NCBI RefSeq assembly: GCF_008123425.1
Contig: NZ_VSSS01000032.1
Coordinates: 62,001 to 126,000 of the forward strand
Source of the DNA: Bradyrhizobium rifense
GTDB taxonomy: Bacteria > Pseudomonadota > Alphaproteobacteria > Rhizobiales > Xanthobacteraceae
Direction: 5' to 3'
Length of the DNA: 64,000 nt
Each line of letters begins with the position of its first letter. The stretch's first letter is position 1. The position numbers and the translations under genes were made by a program. The notes below the pieces were generated by a model. That model searched no databases, was not told the DNA's origin, and worked only from the letters and a program-made list of their open reading frames with translations. Below are positions 1 through 7,462 of the stretch, piece after piece.

Positions 1-981
1 CTGTTTGTCCTTGCGGGCGAAGGTGCCGTTGATCCAGCTGTAACGATCGGAAATGCCCCAGGTCAGGATCGAGCGCACCGGCCCGCTGGTCGCAATCGCC
101 GTCAGCAGGTCGTCGACGCGCTTGGCGACGATGGCATCGCGCTCCGCCGGACTTCCCGTCAACTTCTGATCGTCGACGTCGAGCTCGGTGACGTAGACTT
201 CGAGGCCCCACGCGCGGAGCTCGGTGACGAATTCCGCGAGCCCGTGGGTGTCGATCTCGAGCTCGGCATGCAGATGCGATTGCAGTCCGACCGCGTGCAG
301 CGGCACGCCCTGGTCGAGCAGACTCATGATGAGGTTGCGGTAGGCGGCGCGCTTGGCGATGAACGAGTCCTTCGCCGACTCGATATCGTATTCGTTGATC
401 GCGAGCTTGACGTACGGATCGGCCGCGGCCGCAGTGCGGAAGGCGAGCGGAATCCAGCGGTCGCCGAGATGCTGCGTCCAGAACGTGTCGCGTCGGTCGG
501 TGACGCCTTTGGGATTGTCAGGGATAGGCTCGTTGACGACGTCCCACGAGGTCAGCTTGTCCTTGTAATAGGACACGACGGTGTTGATGTGATCGACATA
601 GGCGCGCTCGACGCCTTTCGAATCCTTGATCTGCTTGGTCCAGTCCGGAATGTCGTGATACCAGGCGAGCGCGTGTCCGCGCATGGTCAGGTCGTTCTTT
701 TCTGCGAAATCATAGATGGCGTCGGCGCGCTCGAAGGCGAAGGTGTGCGCGTCCGGCCGCAGCATCGGCCACTTCAATTCGAGCACCGGCACCACCTGGG
801 TGCAGTAGGTGCTGATGGCCTCGCCGAGCCGCGGCTCGGCCTGCAGGTCCCAGAGCGTGGCGGCGGCGCCAAAGCCCGGACGGCGCTGCGCAAGTTTCGA
901 CGCCGGCAGTGCTGACGCCGATGCGCCCGCTGCGAGCGTTGCGGCGCTGCCGAGGAGAAATTCGCGTCTGTCGAGCTTCAT
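1..981 (-). CDS. endo-1,4-beta-xylanase, GH10 family (3' end outside window)
   Basis: Read on the minus strand from the ATG at 981, open for 327 codons and running off the left edge without a stop. The N-terminus carries a twin-arginine-type signal (MKLDRREFLLG followed by an Ala-rich stretch), so export by Tat is likely. GH10 hallmarks are visible: HALAWYHDIPDW, DVVNEP with the acid/base Glu, VGLQSHLH, VTELDVDD with the nucleophile Glu, and the WGISDRYSWI segment near the end. The family hydrolyses beta-1,4-xylan backbones in a TIM barrel. Only about 20-40 residues should be missing. Neighbouring glycosyltransferase and flippase genes suggest a role in surface or plant polysaccharide turnover, which is inference. 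Confidence 0.9.
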   Translation of the reverse strand, partial: MKLDRREFLLGSAATLAAGASASALPASKLAQRRPGFGAAATLWDLQAEPRLGEAISTYCTQVVPVLELKWPMLRPDAHTFAFERADAIYDFAEKNDLTMRGHALAWYHDIPDWTKQIKDSKGVERAYVDHINTVVSYYKDKLTSWDVVNEPIPDNPKGVTDRRDTFWTQHLGDRWIPLAFRTAAAADPYVKLAINEYDIESAKDSFIAKRAAYRNLIMSLLDQGVPLHAVGLQSHLHAELEIDTHGLAEFVTELRAWGLEVYVTELDVDDQKLTGSPAERDAIVAKRVDDLLTAIATSGPVRSILTWGISDRYSWINGTFARKDKQ

Positions 982-1084
982 CACGTGGCGGCCGTCCTTT
1001 CGGAACCAACGCGCCAATGTACCAAGCGGCGCCTTGCGACGCCGCGGTTTCCTGTTGTTGGGTTAACTTTCGCGAACGGCTGTG

Positions 1085-2188
1085 TCAGCGCGCCTGACGC
1101 TGCATCACCGCTTCAGCGATCCCGTAATAGTGAAGCGCGCCCTTTTCGAGCGTGAGATTGTCCATCACATAATCGCGAGGTACGAAGTCGCCCGCGCTGA
1201 CTTGCGACCAGAAGTCGCTCCAGCCGGAGATGAAGCCGTTCGCGTCGATGAACGTGCGGCCGCAACGTGCGTCGAAATAGGGCACCGAGGACACGCCGCC
1301 TTCGTATTTCACCCTATCGGGAAAATACTCCGGATCCTGCCACGGCCCGCCGCGATTCCACGCGAACACGGGCACGCCGCTGGACAGCGCCTGCTGGCAG
1401 GCGATGCCCTGGCTCTCGTGCTCGCAGAGGAACACCATGCTGCGGCAGCGCGCCAGCGCCGCCTTGTAGTCGTTTTCCTTGTAATGGCCGTAGCGGATCA
1501 CTTCGACCGAGCGGCCGCTCGCTTCGAGATGGCGGCGGATCGGTTCGATCAGCTCGCTCGCATAGCGCTCGTGCTCCCAGCGCACCTTGTCGTAGAGCAG
1601 CACGTCGACGCTCTTCTGCTCGGCCGGCGTTGGCGTCCACAAATCGGTTTCGATGCCGACCGGCCAGACCTCGACATGCGGCCAGTATGGCCGGCACATC
1701 TCCGCATACCAGTTGCAGGGCACCAGGATGGTCTTCTCGTGCAGGTCCTGGAGACGCTCGGGCACTTCAATCGGATGGTTGTACATGACGACGCCGAGCA
1801 GGAGCGGGTTCTTCCATGCGAAGCGGTCGAGCACGAACGGGCGCCCGATGATGCAGGCGAGCTCCTCCGGGTGCTTGCGGATGTAGCCGTAATCGTTGAC
1901 GCGGTAAGGGACGTCGACCCGATCGAGTCCGGCGCAGAGATTGAGGAACACGCGGCGCTGGCCGCTGATCCAGGATTTGCCGAGCAGCATCCGCCGCACC
2001 AGCGGCCGGACGTGGCGATCGCCTGGAAACCAGCGGTCGTCACGCTCCTCGAAGAACAAATTGAGCGTCATCCGCTTGCCCCCGTCCGCAGGGGCCGCCG
2101 GGACCAGGGGCGCATCGGTCCCGCCATGGGGCAGGGATGCCGGGTTTGCCTGTATTCGCTCGGCAACGTCCATGTCAGTTACGTCCAC
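1085..2188 (-). CDS. glycosyltransferase, group 1-like
   Basis: Protein of 367 residues. The C-terminal half has a GT-B type donor-binding region: VFLCEHESQGIACQQALSSGVPVFAWNRGG has the Glu-rich EX7E-like pattern of family 1/4 glycosyltransferases, and WPVGIETDLWTP lies at the interdomain segment. No signal peptide or membrane segment is seen, so a cytoplasmic or membrane-associated enzyme is expected. In-frame starts at 2188, 2170 and about 2071 are possible; the longest is reported because none has a decisive ribosome site. It lies between a xylanase and a flippase on the opposite strand, consistent with assembly of an extracellular polysaccharide. Sugar donor and acceptor cannot be read from sequence. 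Confidence 0.75.
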   Translation of the reverse strand: MDVTDMDVAERIQANPASLPHGGTDAPLVPAAPADGGKRMTLNLFFEERDDRWFPGDRHVRPLVRRMLLGKSWISGQRRVFLNLCAGLDRVDVPYRVNDYGYIRKHPEELACIIGRPFVLDRFAWKNPLLLGVVMYNHPIEVPERLQDLHEKTILVPCNWYAEMCRPYWPHVEVWPVGIETDLWTPTPAEQKSVDVLLYDKVRWEHERYASELIEPIRRHLEASGRSVEVIRYGHYKENDYKAALARCRSMVFLCEHESQGIACQQALSSGVPVFAWNRGGPWQDPEYFPDRVKYEGGVSSVPYFDARCGRTFIDANGFISGWSDFWSQVSAGDFVPRDYVMDNLTLEKGALHYYGIAEAVMQRQAR

Positions 2189-2446
2189 GCATTAACCGAA
2201 GGTCGGGCGACGTCTTGAAATCATGGTTTCTTTTCGGTGATCGCGGCGACCCGTTCAAGGACAGGGCAAATTTAACGCTAACGCGCGAAACCGGTGGGCC
2301 CGCCCCATTCGGCGGCCGATCTGCAGACTTAAATGATTATGTTGGGAGATGCTGCGGCGCAGTCCGATCGCCAAGCCTTGAACGTCAAGCCAAGGTCCAA
2401 CTGATTAACGGCCGTTCGATTTCAAGGCCGCCGGTCCCGTACACGC

Positions 2447-3883
2447 ATGCTGAATCGCCACTTCTCCATCTATCTCGTCGCCCATATCCTGCCTGCGGCG
2501 GTGGGCTTCTTCGCGGTCACCGCCTACACGCGGCTGCTGACGCCGGCGGAGTATGGCGTCTATGTCGTCGGCACCAGCATTGCCGGCATTCTGGGGGCGA
2601 TCTTCTTCGTCTGGATCAAGCTGTCGGTGTCTCGCTACCAGGCGATGTCGTCGGATGTCGATTTTCGCGGCACGGCGATGGTCGCCTTCGCGCTGACGGT
2701 CGTGGCCATGTGCGCCGCGACCCCGCTGGTGTTCCTGTTCCGCAGCGACGTCAGTGTCGAGCTGGTGCTCGCCAGCATGTTCGTCGCGATCATGTCGAAT
2801 GCGGTCGATGTCGGCCAGGAGTTCGAGCGCGCCAAGCTGCGCCCCTATCGCTTCGCGGCGATCTCGATCGTGCGCAGCGTGTCGAGCGTCGGCTTCGGCC
2901 TGCTTGGGATCTGGCTCGGCTGGGGCGGCATGGGCCTGCTCGCGGCGTTCGGCCTGGGCTCGCTCACCGGCATCGTTCTCAATCTCGTCGGCGATCGGAC
3001 CAGGATTGCGCGCTTTTCACGCAGCCAGTTCACGCAACTCGCGCGCTATGGCCTGCCGCTGACGCTGGCAGGCCTTTCCGTCGCGCTCTACTCGACCAGC
3101 GATCGGCTCATGGTCGCCTGGCTGCTCGGCAAGGATGCCGCCGGCATTTTCGGCGTCGCCGCCGACCTGCCGCGTCAGTTCATGGTCATGATCGCCGGCA
3201 GCGTTGCCGCAGCCACCGTGCCGCTGGTGTTCCGCTCGCTGTCGGAGAAGAACAACGAGACGACGCGGGAGCGGCTGACCGAGAGCCTCGAACTGCTGCT
3301 CGTCGTCGTAGCGCCCGTCGCGGTCTGGCTTGCGCTTGCGGCGGATCAGGTCGCCGGCACGCTTGTCGGTGTCGATTTCCGCGCTGGCGTGTCGGCGCTG
3401 CTGCCGACGCTGGTGCTCGCCCGCTTCTTCGGCATCGCCAATCAGTTCTACGTGCAGATCAGCTTTCAGCTCGCCGAGCGGCCCTTCATGTTGGCGGCGC
3501 AGTCGTTCCTCACGCTGGTCGTGAGCGTGGCGCTGATGTTCGCGCTGGTCGCGGGCTATGGCATCTACGGTGCGGCGCTGGCGACGCTCGCGACCGAGGT
3601 GATCGGCTTCGTCGTCGCCGTCGTGCTGATGCACCGTGCCCATCCCGTGCCGTTCGACGTCAACCGGCTCGCCGGCGTTGCCGCATCGGCGGCGGCGATG
3701 GCGGGCGCCATCCTTGTCGCGCGGTCGCAAGTCAACGGCACCGGGTTTGTGGCGCTGATCATCGTGAGCATTGCGGGCGGCCTCGCCTATGTCGCTGCCG
3801 CGTGGCTGTTGAACGTCGCGAACGTGCGGACGCTGTCGCTGCGCTTCCTGCGGACGTTCAACCGCAAGGCGCTGGGCGTTTAG
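2447..3883 (+). CDS. polysaccharide flippase, Wzx/MOP superfamily
   Basis: A 478-residue integral membrane protein with about 12-14 hydrophobic segments, beginning MLNRHFSIYLVAHILPAAVG. The pattern of an early helix with YTRLLTPAEYGVY, a central ARYGLPLTLAGLSVALYSTSDRLMVAWLLG and repeated Gly/Ala-rich helices is typical of oligosaccharide exporters of the MATE/MOP group (PF01943/PF13440). Such proteins flip undecaprenyl-linked oligosaccharide across the inner membrane. It is transcribed away from the glycosyltransferase at 1085-2188, with about 260 bp between them that holds no other gene. Substrate unknown. Confidence 0.8.
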   Translation: MLNRHFSIYLVAHILPAAVGFFAVTAYTRLLTPAEYGVYVVGTSIAGILGAIFFVWIKLSVSRYQAMSSDVDFRGTAMVAFALTVVAMCAATPLVFLFRSDVSVELVLASMFVAIMSNAVDVGQEFERAKLRPYRFAAISIVRSVSSVGFGLLGIWLGWGGMGLLAAFGLGSLTGIVLNLVGDRTRIARFSRSQFTQLARYGLPLTLAGLSVALYSTSDRLMVAWLLGKDAAGIFGVAADLPRQFMVMIAGSVAAATVPLVFRSLSEKNNETTRERLTESLELLLVVVAPVAVWLALAADQVAGTLVGVDFRAGVSALLPTLVLARFFGIANQFYVQISFQLAERPFMLAAQSFLTLVVSVALMFALVAGYGIYGAALATLATEVIGFVVAVVLMHRAHPVPFDVNRLAGVAASAAAMAGAILVARSQVNGTGFVALIIVSIAGGLAYVAAAWLLNVANVRTLSLRFLRTFNRKALGV

Positions 3884-3956
3884 AGGCGGTTCCCACCTCA
3901 TTCCGCCCGGAACATCCGGCTGGCGGCAGGCGGAAAAACCGGGGAATCTGTTCCAG

Positions 3957-3974
3957 TGAGCAATACTGACCAGC
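3957..3974 (+). promoter_or_regulatory. candidate Crp/Fnr-type operator (site 1 of 4)
   Basis: TGAGCAATACTGACCAGC lies 107 bp before the preferred start of the first zinc-ribbon gene. It matches the shared pattern TGWGCARWAYTGMNCAGY found at three other intergenic places in this island. The spacing of arms (5-6-5) is that of Crp-family operators; the second arm is imperfect here. Confidence 0.4.
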
Positions 3975-4080
3975 AACTTCGGACCTGGAGGCGCATGCTC
4001 CCCTCATCACCGTCCTTTATCGGTATCTATCGGTGACTGAGAGCGCGGTAATGCTCCCGCCTGTGATCAGGGTGCATCGC

Positions 4081-4320
4081 ATGCAGTTGCAATATTCTCA
4101 CTCATCCGGTCGGTCACCTGCGCCAGTCCAGCATCCGCGCTGCCCCAAATGCGGCGCACACATGAGCTTGGTCAGAATCCCCGGCTCATCTGCGTTTGAC
4201 ATCGGAACGTTCGACTGCGCCTGCTGCCATCATATCCGCACTGCCACAGTCGAAACCGATCCGATGAAATCGGGTGCGGTTCTCTGGCTCGCCAGTCATG
4301 ATTTGAGGCGACCGACCTGA
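4081..4320 (+). CDS. small zinc-ribbon protein (paralogue 1)
   Basis: Short protein of about 79 residues with CPKC near residue 27 and a second Cys pair (CACC) about 27 residues later, a likely zinc ribbon. The block CPKCGAHMSLVRI...FDCACC matches CPTCQRRMMLVRI...FECPNC in the gene at 6878-7075, so the two are paralogues. The ATG at 4081 has a weak AGGG site; a GTG at 4033 and an ATG at 4051 in the same frame are alternatives. No membrane segment is seen. Function unknown; such small ribbons are common in Bradyrhizobium stress islands (recollection, not searched). Confidence 0.6.
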   Translation: MQLQYSHSSGRSPAPVQHPRCPKCGAHMSLVRIPGSSAFDIGTFDCACCHHIRTATVETDPMKSGAVLWLASHDLRRPT

Positions 4321-4332
4321 GACAGGGCTCCA

Positions 4333-4512
4333 ATGGAGGACCTGGAAGAATTCGTCCATGGTCAAAACCTGACAATCGTCAGAAGGCAGCTCGATCTGGC
4401 CAAAGATGACGTCCGACGGCAATGGCTCTTGGAGCGTCTGGCCGAAGAGGAAGTGAAAGTCCCGGTCGCAATGAGATGGATGACGACCCGCGCACCACCA
4501 AAGAGCTCTTGA
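4333..4512 (+). CDS. hypothetical small protein, 59 residues
   Basis: ORF from ATG 4333 to TGA 4512, read directly from the sequence. It begins MEDLEEFVHGQNLTIVRRQL and contains a charged helical middle (DDVRRQWLLERLAEEEVK). It follows the zinc-ribbon gene by 12 bp and is in the same direction, so co-transcription is likely. The pattern of a short helical protein ending in an E-rich LLAEEE-like stretch resembles small conserved hypothetical proteins of Bradyrhizobium, recalled rather than searched. The ribosome site is weak and no function is assigned. Confidence 0.5.
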   Translation: MEDLEEFVHGQNLTIVRRQLDLAKDDVRRQWLLERLAEEEVKVPVAMRWMTTRAPPKSS

Positions 4513-4525
4513 TGCGAGATGTGTC

Positions 4526-4864
4526 TTGAGCGGGTACATCATCAACAACAAGGGTGTCCGCGCTGGATTGCAGACGGGAACGGCAATCTTCGACCTTGCC
4601 GGCAGGAAAGTCTACGATCTCAAGGGAAACAACATCTATCGTCTCTCGGGCGAATTGGTCGGCCATCTGCTCGATGCGTCCGGCTCGGACAAGCGTCTGG
4701 ATCGCGACAGCGAGCAGCTGCTTTCCGTTCGAGAGCGTCAGGAACCTGACAAGCCGGAGAAGCGTGCCGTCCCGATACGGCAGCCGTCGCCCAGCTTTGC
4801 GCAAGCGATACGTCTCCGCCGGATGGTCTCCGACACCCCGTCCGATCGTCGTAAGAGAGATTGA
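4526..4864 (+). CDS. hypothetical protein with beta-strand repeats
   Basis: Reading frame of 112 residues starting at TTG 4526, as no ATG is in frame. The first 55 residues carry short repeated strands (GTAIFDLAGRKVYDLKGNNIY RL and related), the style of four-fold beta-flower proteins in which D-x-G-x-x-V/I-Y turns repeat. The second half is basic and low in structure (RRMVSDTPSDRRKRD). It follows the 59-residue gene by 13 bp. The TTG start may mean the 5' end is misread or that the gene is a remnant. Family assignment is tentative. Confidence 0.45.
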   Translation: MSGYIINNKGVRAGLQTGTAIFDLAGRKVYDLKGNNIYRLSGELVGHLLDASGSDKRLDRDSEQLLSVRERQEPDKPEKRAVPIRQPSPSFAQAIRLRRMVSDTPSDRRKRD

Positions 4865-4874
4865 TCGCGGAGCG

Positions 4875-5102
4875 TCAGTGCAGAGGAGATCTTGTCCTGG
4901 TCGCAGCGTCGTAGATCAGGACCTGCAACATGGGAAACCTGTCCAGCAGCTCGGCGCCGGCTTCCTGAGCCGCATTTTCGTTGTCGTAATGCGTTTTGAA
5001 GTGACCGTCGACCACCAGCGAGAAGCCGTCGGTCGGCGCCACGTCAGCCCTTTGCACGATTCTCGGCTCAATCTCGTCTGCTGGCATGATTGGTTTTTTC
5101 AT
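4875..5102 (-). CDS. hypothetical protein, 75 residues
   Basis: Starts MKKPIMPADEIEPRIVQRAD and ends DAATRTRSPLH. The pattern of a short beta-alpha-beta unit (GFSLVVDGHFKTHYDNENAAQEAGAELLDRFPMLQVLIYDAA) is compact and plausible as a folded domain; the alternate frames are not. It is convergent with the 4526-4864 gene, with about 10 bp between stops, and shares direction with the Crp/Fnr gene upstream of it. No catalytic motif is recognised. It looks like one of the small conserved proteins of rhizobia, with no assigned function. Confidence 0.6.
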   Translation of the reverse strand: MKKPIMPADEIEPRIVQRADVAPTDGFSLVVDGHFKTHYDNENAAQEAGAELLDRFPMLQVLIYDAATRTRSPLH

Positions 5103-5269
5103 TGAGTGCCTTCACATCGTTACAGAATGGATGTCACCGTTTCCGAGGCCGCTATCTCCGCATCGCGTCGTGAATTCCTCACGAAACTGACCGCGCCGTT
5201 GGCAACCGGACAGCGCGCTCGATGTTCCGCAATGCGCTCGAGCCGTTTCGATCCCTGCGCCCGAATGCC

Positions 5270-5950
5270 TCAGTCGTCGTTCCTCACGATCTCAGGCTTG
5301 TCGTACAAGACCGCGTTCAGGAGGGAGTTGTGAACCTCGATCTTGCCGTTGTAGCTAATGAAGCCGAGCTTGCGAAACTTGTTCATGAAGAAGCTGACCC
5401 GGGAGCGGGTTGTCCCGATCATCTCGGCGAGCGTCTCTTGGCTGATCTGCACTGCGATCGGCTGAGGGACGCCATCCTTTCCAAAATTTGCCAGGAGCAG
5501 CAGGAGACGCGCAAGACGCTTCTCGCTGGAATTGAATAGCTGGTCGATCAGGTCTTCTTCGATCCGGCTGTTTCGACCGAGAAGGTAGCTCATGAACAAT
5601 TCGGAAAACCTCGGTTCGCTCTTGAGTGCCGCAAGCATCGCGGATTTCGCGATGGAGGTGATCACACATTGCTCCATCGCGACCGTTGTCGAAATTCGCA
5701 AGGGATGTCCGTTCAGGCAACCTTCGCCGAAAAATTGTCCGGGCTCCATGATTCCAACCACTGCTTCCTTGCCCTGCTCGGAGACGACGAGAACCTTGAT
5801 CTTCCCCTTCTGGATATAGAAGACGGTATCTGCGGCGTCGCCCTGCGAAAACACGATTTGGCTCTTGTCGAATTTCAATATGGCCTTGCCGTCGCCGACC
5901 TTGGCGAGAAAGACTTTTGGATCAAATTTGCTTTTCGACGCTTTTGGCAT
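5270..5950 (-). CDS. Crp/Fnr family transcriptional regulator
   Basis: Protein of 226 residues. Residues about 25-140 form a cyclic-nucleotide-binding-like barrel (IVFSQGDAADTVFYIQKGKIKV...VVGIMEPGQFFGEGCLNG), and residues about 160-220 a Crp-type helix-turn-helix (ISQETLAEMIGTTRSRVSFFMNKFRKLGFI). The Fnr-type N-terminal cysteine cluster is absent, so direct oxygen sensing through Fe-S is not indicated. The recognition helix reads TTRSRVSFFMNKF, different from the E. coli Crp SRETVGRIL. Four sites with the 5-6-5 spacing typical of this family lie in promoter regions of neighbouring genes, so local regulation is a reasonable inference. Ligand unknown. Confidence 0.85.
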   Translation of the reverse strand: MPKASKSKFDPKVFLAKVGDGKAILKFDKSQIVFSQGDAADTVFYIQKGKIKVLVVSEQGKEAVVGIMEPGQFFGEGCLNGHPLRISTTVAMEQCVITSIAKSAMLAALKSEPRFSELFMSYLLGRNSRIEEDLIDQLFNSSEKRLARLLLLLANFGKDGVPQPIAVQISQETLAEMIGTTRSRVSFFMNKFRKLGFISYNGKIEVHNSLLNAVLYDKPEIVRNDD

Positions 5951-6341
5951 GAAGTCGTGAAAGCCTTCTGCAGGATCACCTCAGTTTAGCAGGGCCGGCA
6001 CCTGGTTGGTTAGCCAAATCTTGCGGCCGGTTTGCAATGCGGCACCCCTCTGCCCAATGCCGTGCGATCGTCCCATGCCGGTCCTTTATGAGTGCGGCAT
6101 CAAGCTCTGCGATCCGGTTCGTCGTTTCAGATTGTGGGCGCCGTCACCGATTCTATCAGTGAGGTCGCGTCTCCGTTGAGCAGAATTGCTCAGCTTTGTC
6201 GGAGGAATGGACCGCAATCGGGGCGAGCCATGCGCCGCTCAAACGACCGGCATCTGAGCGGTTTTGCACATCATGCGCCGTCGCTCAGGTCTATTCTGGA
6301 CGGTGGCGGAAGTTCCGCTGTTCGTTGGTGAGGACGTGAAT
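5951..6341. other. intergenic region with one palindromic site
   Basis: About 390 bp between the divergent Crp/Fnr gene and the GlsB-like gene. Short frames here have no good ribosome site or protein-like composition. The notable element is the palindrome at 6177-6194. Confidence 0.5.
6177..6194 (+). promoter_or_regulatory. candidate Crp/Fnr-type operator (site 2 of 4)
   Basis: TGAGCAGAATTGCTCAGC: perfect TGAGC-N6-GCTCA arms, 148 bp before the GlsB-like start and in the leader of the divergent Crp/Fnr gene. The most symmetric of the four sites. Confidence 0.5.
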
Positions 6342-6647
6342 ATGAACATATCCGGTGAGAGCCTTCTCGTCATATTGGTTGTGGGCGTCGCGGCTGGCTG
6401 GCTGGCGGGGCAGATCGTCATGGGTACGGGCTTGGGTCTGGTCGGCGATCTCGTCGTCGGAATAGCGGGAGCTTTCGTTGCGAGCTGGATATTTCCGCAA
6501 CTTGGATTCCATCTCGGCTCTGGGATCGTTTCGCAGATCGTTGACGCCGCGATCGGCGCAATGTTGCTGCTCCTGATCATCGGGCTCGTCCGCGGACGGA
6601 GCCGATGGGGCGGAAGCTGGGGCGGCGTTTGGCGGAAACGCTGGTAA
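6342..6647 (+). CDS. GlsB/YeaQ/YmgE family stress membrane protein
   Basis: The ATG at 6342 follows a GAGGACG sequence and gives a 101-residue protein; the longer frame from 6264 adds an unlikely N-terminus. There are three hydrophobic segments (LLVILVVGVAAGWLAGQIVMG, VVGIAGAFVASWIFP, IGAMLLLLIIGLV) with the Gly-rich GWLAGQIVMGTGLGLVGDLVVGIAGAF pattern of the transglycosylase-associated/GlsB family (PF04226). The tail is basic and Trp-rich (RSRWGGSWGGVWRKRW). These inner-membrane proteins are linked to general and acid stress. It stands alone, with a palindromic operator candidate upstream. Confidence 0.8.
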   Translation: MNISGESLLVILVVGVAAGWLAGQIVMGTGLGLVGDLVVGIAGAFVASWIFPQLGFHLGSGIVSQIVDAAIGAMLLLLIIGLVRGRSRWGGSWGGVWRKRW

Positions 6648-6877
6648 GCGCGATTGGGAGACTAGAGCTTGGGCGCGCAACGACAAAGGGCGTGACTGAG
6701 CGGACTATCCACCGTGTCTCGTGTCACGGCCATTTGTGAGACTCTGCCTGGAACGAACGTAGCCGGGGTCGCTTGATGATGGCGACCGGGTATGATGCCC
6801 ACTCATCATATTCGATGAATGGCGGCCCTGGTTCGCACCCCCGTGCCGGGGCCGCTTCCTTACGCGTTTCGATTCCG

Positions 6878-7075
6878 CTACTTGGCCGATGTCACCGGAT
6901 CTTCAGCCGGTCGTCCGCAGACCTGACCGCAATTGGGGCATTCGAAGATTCGCAAGTCTGGGCCGATGCAACTTGATCCGATGCGGACCAGCATCATGCG
7001 GCGTTGGCACGTCGGGCAGAGTGGCCGGGGTATCGGAATCAGCGACGGTTCAGGACGAGCGTAGACCTCGGACAT
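6878..7075 (-). CDS. small zinc-ribbon protein (paralogue 2)
   Basis: ATG at 7075 with a clear AGGAG ribosome site eight bases upstream gives 65 residues starting MSEVYARPEPS; the longer frame to 7192 is not needed. Two Cys pairs, CPTC and CPNC, are separated by about 25 residues, as in a zinc ribbon. LVRI and F-E/D-C are shared with the paralogue at 4081-4320. The ORF ends AEDPVTSAK. Function unknown. Upstream lies a TGTGCAATATTG palindrome on the minus strand. Confidence 0.7.
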   Translation of the reverse strand: MSEVYARPEPSLIPIPRPLCPTCQRRMMLVRIGSSCIGPDLRIFECPNCGQVCGRPAEDPVTSAK

Positions 7076-7183
7076 CTGAAGCTCCTGCCAATATTGCGGG
7101 GTATGCTTTACCCGAAGCCGCCGCCGCGGCCAGCCGATTCGCCGGCTGCGATGGAGTGAGCATGCCGCGCTGCCGTGCCGGCC

Positions 7184-7201
7184 ACTGTTCAATATTGCAC
7201 A
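7184..7201 (-). promoter_or_regulatory. candidate Crp/Fnr-type operator (site 3 of 4)
   Basis: Minus-strand reading TGTGCAATATTGAACAGT, 109 bp before the zinc-ribbon start at 7075. Its first 12 bases are identical to those of site 4. Confidence 0.5.
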
Positions 7202-7322
7202 TAATCAGGAAAATTGCCTGCAGGTCAGGACGTATCCGACCCGAACCCTGACGACAGGCAGCCAGCAATCAGGGTGTGCCCTGCGGTCCGGGAAGTTCGG
7301 AAGTGATCGTTGAATCTTCGAC

Positions 7323-7340
7323 TGTGCAATATTGCTCAGC
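7323..7340 (+). promoter_or_regulatory. candidate Crp/Fnr-type operator (site 4 of 4)
   Basis: TGTGCAATATTGCTCAGC, about 120 bp before the desaturase start. Arms TGTGC and GCTCA with a 6-bp AATATT centre. Confidence 0.5.
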
Positions 7341-7462
7341 AAAGCATCCGCATACGGATCAATATGAGAGTCTGCGGGGTGCGACCTCAGAGCCGCTGCC
7401 GAAGGCGTGCTTACGAGAGAACCGTGCCTGCTTGTGTGGGCATGTTCGGAAGCAAACCAGAT

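Larger units (their letters stand above)
7076..7462. other. divergent promoter region of zinc ribbon and desaturase
   Basis: About 390 bp without a convincing gene. It holds two oppositely oriented copies of a 17-bp element that agree at 15 positions (7185-7201 minus, 7323-7339 plus), each facing one of the divergent genes. Confidence 0.5.

Noticed and set aside
2137..3969. Long frame of 610 residues overlapping the flippase
   Set aside because: Arg-rich, repetitive translation in a shifted frame of a clearly coding membrane protein.
6773..6976. Plus-strand frame of 67 residues
   Set aside because: No ribosome site and overlaps the better supported zinc-ribbon gene on the minus strand.
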